From Methanosarcinales archaeon (GTDB lineage: Archaea; Halobacteriota; Methanosarcinia; Methanosarcinales; Methanogasteraceae): DNA of 5,799 nucleotides. Location of the stretch: assembly GCA_003661105.1 (NCBI GenBank), contig QMVM01000136.1, positions 1 through 5,799 of the forward strand. Reading direction: 5' to 3'. The position numbers and the translations under genes are program-made. Each line of letters starts with the position of its first letter. Position 1 is the first letter of the stretch. Of the stretch, positions 1-5,575 are shown piece by piece. The notes under the pieces were generated by a model. It saw only the letters and a program-made list of their open reading frames with translations, made no database searches and had not been told where the DNA came from.

Positions 1-1
1 C

Positions 2-190
2 GGGTTTGAGGTCGCAGAGATGCCGGAACTTGCTTCGAAGGGTGGATGCCGGGCGGTTGTGATCGGTGTCAATCCGGCATTTGATGTGAGCGCGGATGAT
101 GGTGGTGATGAGGTGGGCGCAACTGCCGAGTTCTTCCTGCCGAAGGGGTGCTATGCCACAGTCCTGTTGCGCGAGTATATGAAGGAATGA
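2..190 (+). CDS. truD: tRNA pseudouridine(13) synthase TruD, C-terminal fragment
   Basis: The first 62 complete codons of the window are open and end at TGA; the start lies outside. The last residues, FFLPKGCYATVLLREYMKE, match the conserved C-terminal signature of archaeal TruD (typically LPKGSYATVVLRE). TruD enzymes isomerise uridine 13 of certain tRNAs in the cytoplasm. The catalytic aspartate region is not in the window, so activity cannot be judged. The preceding stretch, with EMPELASKGGCRAVVIG and a short acidic DDGGDE segment, fits the end of the catalytic domain plus a variable loop. The gene converges on the large surface-protein gene, 51 bases away. The family call rests on the C-terminal motif alone, but that motif is distinctive. 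Symbol assigned by recognition, not by search. Confidence 0.82.
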   Translation, partial: GFEVAEMPELASKGGCRAVVIGVNPAFDVSADDGGDEVGATAEFFLPKGCYATVLLREYMKE

Positions 191-240
191 TGCGCCTATT
201 GTCTGCGATTTCCAGAAATTGATTCGGAAAGGCAGGCGCA
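191..240. terminator. Inverted repeat between convergent genes, possible bidirectional terminator
   Basis: The gap between truD and the convergent surface-protein gene contains TGCGCCT (191-197) paired with AGGCGCA (234-240). An inner pair, TTTCC (209-213) and GGAAA (226-230), is nested inside. Together they could fold into an interrupted hairpin spanning the whole gap. There is no clear poly-T tract, which archaeal terminators usually need, so a terminator role is only inferred from the position. Confidence 0.3.
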
Positions 241-241
241 G

Positions 242-2713
242 TCATTCACTCTCCGCATCCAGGAACTCAACCATTGTGCTGCCTTCAAGTTTCACAATCT
301 TCCCGTACTCCGCCTCCGCCTTCACGGTTGCAGTTCCGTATGACGCGGGGGGTGTGGATATCAGAGTGGACGTGACAGAAGCGCGCCCACGAGGTATCTT
401 AACCGGACTCTCTATTGCTCCGATGTCAGTCTCCAGAATGACTATCGTATCGTTCGGAACCGGGATTGGTATCTCGTTATCGTCCTTTGTCAGTATCTCT
501 ATCTGTATCATTGATCTCGATTCACGGCCTGCTACGATCTCGGTTGGGTCTGCTGAGAGTTTCAGTTTGACTTCAGGCATCTTGGTCAGATCACAATGGA
601 CTGGAGTCGTTTGGTTGGCGATGACGACTGCGCCTCTTTCATAGCCGAAATAGCCGCGTTTTAAAAATAGAACATTGTGAGGACCTATCAGGATGTTAGC
701 TACCGTCTTCGGTGATCTGCCATTGTATCCCATGTCCACGAATACCACAGCGTCTGAGGGGTCAGAAGTTGCATATATCGAGCCGGTTTTGTTCGATTTG
801 TTTTTTGTACCTCTTCTATTCCGTGCCGATCTATATATCGAAAGAGCGCCTGCAGCCAGTGCTGCTATTATCGCTGCCAGAACGGCTGGATCTGATATAT
901 GTTTTGAGATGTACTCTGAGAAGCTGGAGACATTGGTCTGCACAATCACCTCACCACCTTCATCCTCGCCCCCGTCCTCTTCTGCCGGGTCATGAGGTGT
1001 CTCGATGTGTGCAGTCGGAGGTATCTCCGGCGGAACAGTGATCTGATCAGGGGCCGACCCCGCCCCTGCCCGATCCCCGATCTCTGCTTCGGCGTGTATG
1101 GTGTACCTCGTTTCCGTATGGACTTCCGGCGCGGTAAATATCGAGACAAATCTACCATCCGCATCCGTCGATCCTGCATTAGGATCAAGATTACCGGTTG
1201 TGGCTAAGAGTGATATGGCTGCACCTTGTACAGGATCGCCATCTGCAGTGACCAGAACCGCTACCTCGTTTGATTCGCCTGATGGCACCGGATCAGTGAA
1301 TATCGAGACCGATAGTGGTGGCAAGACTCCTTCGACTGGGATGACCTCACTTCTCTCGTTGTTCGTTTCGTTTGACTCTGCTATCATGCCTGCAGCATCT
1401 ATCGTTGCGATTATCTCAAACTCCCCGGGCTCTTCAAATGTGATCGGCTCAAAGTAAACCGTCGTCGCCTCGCCGGATCTCAGCGGGCGAACCTGGTGGC
1501 TAAGATCGCAACATCCCCCAAGCAGCAGGGCGGTTTCCTCTGATGCACCACCTGTATTCCTTACACTGACCCCGACGATTATCGACTCATTTATCCCCGG
1601 GTGTGTGGGGTCCCATGAGATCTCTTCAACTGTTAAGTCGGGTTGAGCAGGGCTAACGACATCCAGATGGCAAACATAATCGGGTCCGGCATCGATTGTG
1701 GTGAGACGGTCATCGATCAGTATCGCATACTTGAGCTGCACGATATTGGAATCCATGCCGCGGAAGGGCGTATCCACATACACGCTGAAGATCGGCACAT
1801 CGTCCTCATAACCTATAGCCTCCTGATATACAAAAGTGCTCTTTGTCGAGGCATCATCGGTTGTGATATCATACGCCATCGGAAAGCCGGTGATGGACAT
1901 GCGGTTATAGAATGTATCTCCGGAATTCTTTGATCCGATAATACTCGATTCCAACTCTTTACCATCTCGTTGGATCGAAAGCCATATCTTGCCGCCTTCG
2001 AGATCGATCTGTTCTGGAACCAGATGGTACCCATATCCAAGATCCCAGTGCTCTCCGGTTGCCAGCGTGTGTTTTTCATCTTCACCCATCTCCATAAGGA
2101 TCGGTGATAGCACATTCGGCTTACCATTGATCGCCATGTATTTTGTTCCAAAATGTCTGACCGCAAGGTATTCGCCAATCTCATGGTTTGCGTAGTCGGA
2201 CTCGGCCGGGCAGGTGGTATGCACGACGTCCTCTTCATCGGTGCGGCTGGAATAAGCTGGCAGAAATATCCATTCCCCTTCCTTATCCACAGTCGTACTT
2301 GCTTTGAAGTCTATACTCTTGCCCGCCATCAACCAGTAACCCCCGTACAGATGCCCAATATCCCTCCCGAAGCTTCTGTCCATACCATCAGGATCTCTTG
2401 CTGCCACAAACACCCCCAGATCACCGAATTGCACCGGGACTTTGATCGCCTTCAGCGTAAATGACACGGTCACGGTATCGCCCACCCTCAGAGGTTCCGG
2501 TCCGGTCACTTCAAAGTCCGAGAGCTCCGGAGAGCTACCTGACGTATACGGACCGCTGTACGAACAGAGAAGTGCAGCTTGTGCAGGAAGCATAAGGGCT
2601 AAGAGCAGCACTGCGAGTCGGATAGGTGTTAGCTTAAAGGTTTTCTTGACAGTCCACCTGTCAAATCCTGTCATTGTAAATCTCGGCAAATTTCGATTGG
2701 AATAATTTTTCAA
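242..2713 (-). CDS. Membrane-anchored multidomain surface protein (S-layer, CARDB, Ig-like, PEGA)
   Basis: An 823-residue protein if started at TTG 2713. That start is chosen because GGGAGG lies 7 bases upstream (2721-2726); an ATG at 2731 has no such site. A hydrophobic segment at about residues 29-48 (RLAVLLLALMLPAQA) looks like a signal peptide. Residues about 180-345 resemble the S-layer duplication domain (PF07752 type) of Methanosarcina surface proteins, with WDLGYGYHL, QIDLEGGKIWLSIQRDGKEL and VDTPFRGMD. Residues about 358-462 fit a CARDB adhesion domain (PDLTVEEI, VRNTGG, ESNETNNERS). An Ig-like/invasin-type domain at about 465-562 follows, with DGDPVQGAAISLLATTG. Then come an acidic linker, one transmembrane helix (about 609-627), a basic stretch, a PEGA domain (about 643-713, with GSIYATSDPSDAVVFVD and KRGYFGYERG) and a last Ig-like domain. 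The likely role is cell-envelope structure or adhesion; no catalytic motif is seen. The domain calls are by eye. Confidence 0.85.
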   Translation of the reverse strand: MKNYSNRNLPRFTMTGFDRWTVKKTFKLTPIRLAVLLLALMLPAQAALLCSYSGPYTSGSSPELSDFEVTGPEPLRVGDTVTVSFTLKAIKVPVQFGDLGVFVAARDPDGMDRSFGRDIGHLYGGYWLMAGKSIDFKASTTVDKEGEWIFLPAYSSRTDEEDVVHTTCPAESDYANHEIGEYLAVRHFGTKYMAINGKPNVLSPILMEMGEDEKHTLATGEHWDLGYGYHLVPEQIDLEGGKIWLSIQRDGKELESSIIGSKNSGDTFYNRMSITGFPMAYDITTDDASTKSTFVYQEAIGYEDDVPIFSVYVDTPFRGMDSNIVQLKYAILIDDRLTTIDAGPDYVCHLDVVSPAQPDLTVEEISWDPTHPGINESIIVGVSVRNTGGASEETALLLGGCCDLSHQVRPLRSGEATTVYFEPITFEEPGEFEIIATIDAAGMIAESNETNNERSEVIPVEGVLPPLSVSIFTDPVPSGESNEVAVLVTADGDPVQGAAISLLATTGNLDPNAGSTDADGRFVSIFTAPEVHTETRYTIHAEAEIGDRAGAGSAPDQITVPPEIPPTAHIETPHDPAEEDGGEDEGGEVIVQTNVSSFSEYISKHISDPAVLAAIIAALAAGALSIYRSARNRRGTKNKSNKTGSIYATSDPSDAVVFVDMGYNGRSPKTVANILIGPHNVLFLKRGYFGYERGAVVIANQTTPVHCDLTKMPEVKLKLSADPTEIVAGRESRSMIQIEILTKDDNEIPIPVPNDTIVILETDIGAIESPVKIPRGRASVTSTLISTPPASYGTATVKAEAEYGKIVKLEGSTMVEFLDAESE

Positions 2714-2717
2714 TCCA

Positions 2718-3155
2718 CTACCTCCCGACATTACAAGAATCGGCGTTTCGGATCGTCCCGCTGGACTCTAAAGCATTTCCCATACAACCAGCTCCACAGA
2801 ATTTCCCCCAGTTACATTCCCTGCACTGATCTATCATCAAAGGTCTGGTGAAAGATGTTTTTACGACCTCTTCGATTTTTTGACCGTTCACAATCCCTCC
2901 CAGATGTTGTCTTTTTACATTCCCGTACAATATTCAGAACCAAAATGGAAACACTGGCAGGGATAAACGTCTCCATCAGGGGCAATTCTCAACTGGCTGC
3001 CGATTGAACACCGGTAAGGGTTGCCATGATTGTTTATATCCATTGAGAAATTCTCACCGCCTACCCATAGTGCTTATCGATGCACGCACCACAATACCTT
3101 TTTCGAGTAGCAAAACCGAGAGTGCAATCCCTGATTTTAAACTACGAGTTTGTGC
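2718..3155 (-). pseudogene. Decayed radical SAM/SPASM protein, C-terminal remnant
   Basis: Three minus-strand fragments in different frames resemble successive parts of one radical SAM protein. Fragment A (3054-3155) reads LLLEKGIVVRASISTM, like the late part of a radical SAM barrel. Fragment B (2915-3073) reads GENFSMDINN, YRCSIG and LRIAPDGDVYPCQC. Fragment C (2718 to about 2929) reads DQCRECNWGKFCGAGCMG and ends NADSCNVGR. Joined, B and C give the full SPASM cysteine pattern: C-x16-C with a Gx4C motif, then CX2CX5CX3C, then a final C. SPASM domains bind auxiliary iron-sulfur clusters in enzymes such as sulfatase or peptide maturases. The B-C junction (about 2925-2930) needs one extra base. 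A and B are in different frames and lack the linking segment. The N-terminal CX3CX2C cluster is absent. The stretch 2714-3273 holds no other gene. Confidence 0.7.
2721..2726 (-). promoter_or_regulatory. Shine-Dalgarno site fixing the TTG start of the surface protein
   Basis: On the minus strand GGGAGG is followed by seven bases (TAGTGGA) and then TTG at 2713-2711. This is ideal spacing for a TTG start. The in-frame ATG at 2731 lies upstream of this site and has no comparable purine run. The site overlaps the last codons and the TAG stop of the radical SAM remnant, so the two genes were probably once co-transcribed. Confidence 0.6.
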
Positions 3156-3193
3156 TTACGTGTACGGCAGCACAGGGGCTCATAAAATAATAA

Positions 3194-3219
3194 GAAACAA
3201 TGTTTCTAAACAATGTTTC
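3194..3219. repeat. Two 13-bp palindromic repeat units upstream of the inhibitor gene
   Basis: GAAACAATGTTTC (3194-3206) is followed immediately by TAAACAATGTTTC (3207-3219). Read on the minus strand this is GAAACATTGTTTA then GAAACATTGTTTC. The first of these is identical to a unit of the five-unit array at 4961-5025, with the same 13-bp period. Each unit is centred on the palindrome AAACANTGTTT, as expected for a dimeric DNA-binding protein. It lies just upstream of a TATA-like element and the I9-like gene, so an operator role is inferred. Confidence 0.75.
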
Positions 3220-3226
3220 GGCTCCT

Positions 3227-3233
3227 CATATTA
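3227..3233 (+). promoter_or_regulatory. Candidate TATA box of the inhibitor gene
   Basis: CATATTA begins 8 bases after the second repeat unit, and its first T of TATTA lies 45 bases before the GTG at 3274. This would place transcription start near 3255-3260 and give a short leader. An alternative A/T-rich element, CATAAAATAATAAG at 3181-3194, lies before the repeats and would put the start point inside them. The sequence alone does not decide between the two. Confidence 0.33.
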
Positions 3234-3260
3234 TGGGGTGTGTCCGCTTAGTATATGACT

Positions 3261-3268
3261 GGAAGTGA
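3261..3268 (+). promoter_or_regulatory. Ribosome binding site deciding the GTG 3274 start
   Basis: GGAAGTGA differs by one base from the ideal archaeal GGAGGTGA and sits 5 bases before GTG 3274. A second in-frame GTG at 3265 lies inside this site and has no ribosome binding site of its own, so 3274 is preferred. Confidence 0.55.
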
Positions 3269-3273
3269 ATCAG

Positions 3274-3555
3274 GTGTCAGAATCAAAAATTTCAGACGAG
3301 GTGAAAGCAATGATCAGCGACCGGATAGAGAGATCCCCCGGTGAAAAAATCAGGGTCATCATCTCCATCAGAGAGGGCGTAGCGCTGGACGATGTAAGAG
3401 ATGAGCTGACCCGGATGGGTCTTGGAATCGAAAACATGATTCCGGGACCGATTCAGGTTATTACAGGCTCGGTTTCGGTGAAGGATATATCCCGACTGGC
3501 AGATGTCCGGGACGTTGAAAAAATAGAGTATGATGGTATGGTTTACGCGCTGTAA
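3274..3555 (+). CDS. Stand-alone subtilisin propeptide-like inhibitor (I9-like)
   Basis: A 93-residue protein with no signal peptide or membrane segment. After a charged N-terminal helix (KISDEVKAMISDRIE), residues about 26-93 show the pattern of the peptidase inhibitor I9/propeptide fold. A strand, EKIRVIISIREG, is followed by an amphipathic helix (ALDDVRDELTRMG), two strands (PIQVITGSVS), a second helix (VKDISRLADVRDV) and the closing VEKIEYDGMVYAL. That ending closely resembles the end of the propeptide of the convergent protease (IVAVEPDGKIYAL). I9 domains act as folding chaperones and tight inhibitors of subtilases, with the C-terminal tail entering the active site. Here the domain is encoded separately and could act in trans. 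The gene lies 25 bp from the protease in convergent orientation and follows two copies of the repeat found upstream of the protease. Functional inhibition is inferred. Confidence 0.72.
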   Translation: MSESKISDEVKAMISDRIERSPGEKIRVIISIREGVALDDVRDELTRMGLGIENMIPGPIQVITGSVSVKDISRLADVRDVEKIEYDGMVYAL

Positions 3556-3580
3556 ATCATAACCATCGGTCTTATTTGTC

Positions 3581-4825
3581 CTATCCGCAGGTCCTTGCGA
3601 AAGTAGCCTGATTGCAGTCTACTCGCCCGTAACCATACTTGTCGTCCTTGCCCGGATTTCCGAGGTCATCAGCGGTTCCTTTAAGTATTTTTCTGATGTG
3701 ATCCATGTCGAGATATCTATGGGTTCCTCTGCAGAGTGCTGCTGCCCCTGATACATGAGGTGCTGCCATGCTTGTTCCGCTCATGGTGCCATAAGCATTG
3801 CCTGGCATCGTAGAGACTATGTTCACGCCAGGTGCGCAGAGTTCTACCTCAGGACCGCGGCAGCTCCATGTCTGGATCGTATTGCTGCCGTCTATTGCGC
3901 TCACTGCTAAGCATTTAGGATACTTGGCAGGATAACCGACAGCTCCACCACTATTTCCAGCCGCAGTCACCAGAAGCGTTCTTTGGGCTGCATAATTTAC
4001 GTATGCCTCCACAGCAGCCGGGGCGCTCGAAGCACCGAGACTCATGTTCGCAACATCAAAGGTGCAGCCATAGTACTTTCTCATCCAGTAGAGACCTGCC
4101 ATCAGCCAGCTCCAGTTACCCGAACCTCCGTTACTGAGAACCTTTATCCCGTATAGATACGCGGAAGGCGCGACTCCAACGACACCGAACCCATTTATCC
4201 TTGCAGCTATCGTCCCTGCTACGTGAGTTCCATGACCATGGCCATCGACCCAACTCTGTCCAGGGACAAAACTGATGCCGCCGAGCAGATTCCCCTTCAG
4301 ATCGTTGTGAGGCCATATTCCCGTATCCAGTACGGCGACATAGATGCCTTTGCCTTTGGTTGCTTCCCAGCATGCCGGAGCCTTCACTCTGCCCACACCC
4401 CATGGCACACCGTCAGCCTGGGCTGAAGGTCCTTCTGCCGTAGTCTGAGGTCGCCCTACAGCTAGATCGTCGATCATCCCCCCTTCAGGAGACATCTCGA
4501 AGTAGGGGAAATCCAATGCATAGATCTTCCCATCAGGTTCCACTGCTACAATGTTGGGATCATTACTGAGTGTACCAGCCTCTCCATCAGTTAGAGCGGT
4601 AAATACCATCGGAAGTTCGTGATCGTTGATATCGAGTGCCATCAAACCTTCGGGATCATCCGGCGGAGCAAAACCTACCGCTTGCTTACCAACATCTACG
4701 AACTCCAGTCGTGGACCCACACTCTGCTGGAGTATCTCATTCTTGTCTGTTTCCTTATCCTTCCTCATCTCCTTCTTCTTGAAGGTGATGATATACCGGT
4801 TCTTACCGCTTAGTTCTTCTTCCAT
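3581..4825 (-). CDS. Subtilisin-like serine protease (S8) with propeptide, probably cytoplasmic
   Basis: A complete 414-residue subtilase. An I9-type propeptide occupies about residues 8-105 (RYIITFKKKEM to VEPDGKIYAL). A linker to about 139 precedes the catalytic domain, which opens with VPWGVGRVKAP. The catalytic triad is visible: Asp167 in AVLDTGI, His198 in GHGTHVAGT, and Ser352 in GTSMAAPHVSG. Asn291 in AAGNSG is the oxyanion-hole residue. No signal peptide or transmembrane helix is seen, and the N-terminus is highly charged, so the enzyme is probably intracellular. The protein contains eight cysteines (152, 254, 305, 322, 330, 365, 404, 413). The ATG start is supported by GAGGTG six bases upstream (4832-4837). 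Self-cleavage after the propeptide is typical of the family. The divergent upstream region carries the repeat array, and an I9-like gene converges at its 3' end. Confidence 0.95.
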   Translation of the reverse strand: MEEELSGKNRYIITFKKKEMRKDKETDKNEILQQSVGPRLEFVDVGKQAVGFAPPDDPEGLMALDINDHELPMVFTALTDGEAGTLSNDPNIVAVEPDGKIYALDFPYFEMSPEGGMIDDLAVGRPQTTAEGPSAQADGVPWGVGRVKAPACWEATKGKGIYVAVLDTGIWPHNDLKGNLLGGISFVPGQSWVDGHGHGTHVAGTIAARINGFGVVGVAPSAYLYGIKVLSNGGSGNWSWLMAGLYWMRKYYGCTFDVANMSLGASSAPAAVEAYVNYAAQRTLLVTAAGNSGGAVGYPAKYPKCLAVSAIDGSNTIQTWSCRGPEVELCAPGVNIVSTMPGNAYGTMSGTSMAAPHVSGAAALCRGTHRYLDMDHIRKILKGTADDLGNPGKDDKYGYGRVDCNQATFARTCG

Positions 4826-4904
4826 TTATGCCACCTCTTATTTGTTGTGTCTGTATTCACCAACCACAGCACTCATCTTGAGCAAATCCCTCACATATCT
4901 CGGA

Positions 4905-4957
4905 TTTTTTAAACTGTGCTTGTATCAGCAAAATGGCAGTAGATTCCTATAAGATAA
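4905..4957 (-). promoter_or_regulatory. Candidate promoter elements of the protease gene
   Basis: Two minus-strand TATA-like elements lie between the repeat array and the protease. TTATCTTATAGG (4946-4957) is only a few bases from the first repeat unit. TTTAAAAAA (4905-4913) is nearer the gene and would give a leader of about 55 bases. If the first is used, the leader is about 95 bases. The choice matters for whether the array can control the protease, and cannot be settled from sequence. The rest of 4826-4960 holds no gene I would support. Confidence 0.3.
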
Positions 4958-4960
4958 CAC

Positions 4961-5030
4961 GAAACAGTGTTTAGAAACATTGTTTAGAAACATTGTTTAG
5001 AAACATTGTTCAGAAACAGTGTTTAGAAAC
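4961..5030. repeat. Five-unit tandem array of a 13-bp palindromic repeat
   Basis: Units start at 4961, 4974, 4987, 5000 and 5013, each exactly 13 bp. The sequences are GAAACAGTGTTTA, GAAACATTGTTTA (twice), GAAACATTGTTCA and GAAACAGTGTTTA, followed by a trailing GAAAC at 5026-5030. The only variation is at the palindrome centre (G or T) and one T-to-C change. Each unit contains AAACANTGTTT, a near-perfect dyad. The array lies between the divergent protease (-) and winged-helix (+) genes and ends at a TATA-like element. It has no spacers and is not a CRISPR. An operator for cooperative binding of a small regulator is the most natural reading. Confidence 0.9.
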
Positions 5031-5037
5031 ATATATT
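5030..5037 (+). promoter_or_regulatory. Candidate TATA box of the winged-helix gene
   Basis: CATATATT directly abuts the last partial repeat. Its first T of TATAT (5032) is 45 bases before ATG 5077, predicting a short leader. The repeat array occupies the place where the BRE and an upstream regulator would sit. Confidence 0.4.
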
Positions 5038-5076
5038 CCGAAACTATTAGATAGCACAACGACAGATGCTTTATCA

Positions 5077-5301
5077 ATGACAACAGCATTTCAGATATCC
5101 GGAGAGATATTGGAATATATAAAAACATGCAGATGGCTCACGGTCGAAGAGCTTGGCGGGCAGATGGACATTATACAGGAGAAGTTAATTAAAATTCTTG
5201 ATTTCCTCTCCGAATTCGGGTTTATAGAGTTTGATTCTGACAACACGCGGATCAGAATCGCCGATCTCGGGGAGAGATTTCTCGAACTGCCAGAGATCTA
5301 A
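5077..5301 (+). CDS. Small winged-helix DNA-binding protein
   Basis: A 74-residue protein. The frame is open further upstream to a TTG at 4993, but that extension lies in the repeat array and across the promoter, so the first ATG (5077) is chosen. No Shine-Dalgarno site is visible, which fits a short or absent leader. A predicted helix (ISGEILEYIKTC) is followed by a second helix (TVEELGGQM), a recognition-like helix (IQEKLIKILDFLSEFGFIEF) and a wing plus final helix (TRIRIADLGERFLEL). This is the usual layout of a compact archaeal winged-helix regulator. It has no ligand-binding domain. Its position next to the array suggests autoregulation and control of the divergent protease. The specific family is not recognised. 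It overlaps the convergent gene on the right by 4 bases. Confidence 0.75.
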   Translation: MTTAFQISGEILEYIKTCRWLTVEELGGQMDIIQEKLIKILDFLSEFGFIEFDSDNTRIRIADLGERFLELPEI

Positions 5302-5525
5302 ATCTGTAATTCTTTTGCCTTCCCTGCGAATGTCACCCCTTCCTCGGTTATCTCATAACTGCTACCGTTTATTCTAACAAGTCTCTTTTCAAGCAGCAAA
5401 TCGAGATATTTTGTCGCAAGATTGAAATTCAGGTTTGCCTTATACACAATCTTCGTTTTGGTTGCGCCACCTGACACCACATCAAGAATCGCAATAATAA
5501 TATCGAATTTGCTTCTTCGTTTCAC
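5298..5525 (-). CDS. HTH_45-like archaeal winged-helix regulator
   Basis: A 75-residue protein starting at GTG, with AAGGT seven bases upstream (5533-5537). The N-terminus KRRSKFDIIIAILDVV, then GGATKTKIVYKANLNF, then LATKYLDLLLEKRLV and a wing (SSYEITEEGVTFAGKAKEL) are typical of the archaeal HTH_45 (PF14947-type) winged-helix family. These are short proteins thought to act as transcription regulators. It is the second DNA-binding candidate beside the repeat array, read toward the first winged-helix gene with overlapping stop codons (CTAA at 5298-5301 serves both strands). Its own promoter region contains a different inverted repeat. Its targets are unknown. Confidence 0.85.
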   Translation of the reverse strand: MKRRSKFDIIIAILDVVSGGATKTKIVYKANLNFNLATKYLDLLLEKRLVRINGSSYEITEEGVTFAGKAKELQI

Positions 5526-5575
5526 GATGCATACCTTCTCTGTAATACTGCGAACTCGAGGCTTCCGGTGGCATT

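Noticed and set aside
219..644. Open frame of 141 codons on the plus strand opposite the surface protein
   Set aside because: It is antisense to a convincing multidomain protein, has no recognisable domain, and is serine/threonine rich as expected for a shadow frame. The same applies to other frames antisense to or offset within this gene, such as 1098-1457 and 1813-2238.
3004..3258. Plus-strand open frame of 84 codons before the inhibitor gene
   Set aside because: It runs across the radical SAM remnant in antisense and through the repeat pair, with no ribosome binding site or recognisable domain.
2714..3273. Insertion sequence or transposon as the cause of the gene decay
   Set aside because: No transposase fragment, terminal inverted repeats or target-site duplication could be seen. 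The only repeats are the two 13-bp units.
4838..4922. Short minus-strand open stretch ending YVRDLLKMSAVVGEYRHNK just before the protease
   Set aside because: It looks faintly protein-like, but it has no good start codon with a ribosome binding site and is only about 27 codons. I cannot separate it from chance.
4626..4952. Plus-strand open frame of 108 codons opposite the start of the protease
   Set aside because: It is antisense to the propeptide and promoter of a well-supported subtilase and reads as low-complexity serine/leucine sequence.
4961..5030. CRISPR-like array
   Set aside because: Units are 13 bp and directly adjacent with no spacers, so this is a tandem operator-like repeat and not a CRISPR.
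4993..5076. N-terminal extension of the winged-helix protein from a TTG at 4993
   Set aside because: The extension is encoded by the repeat array and the TATA region and adds no domain. The first ATG at 5077 fits the winged-helix fold.
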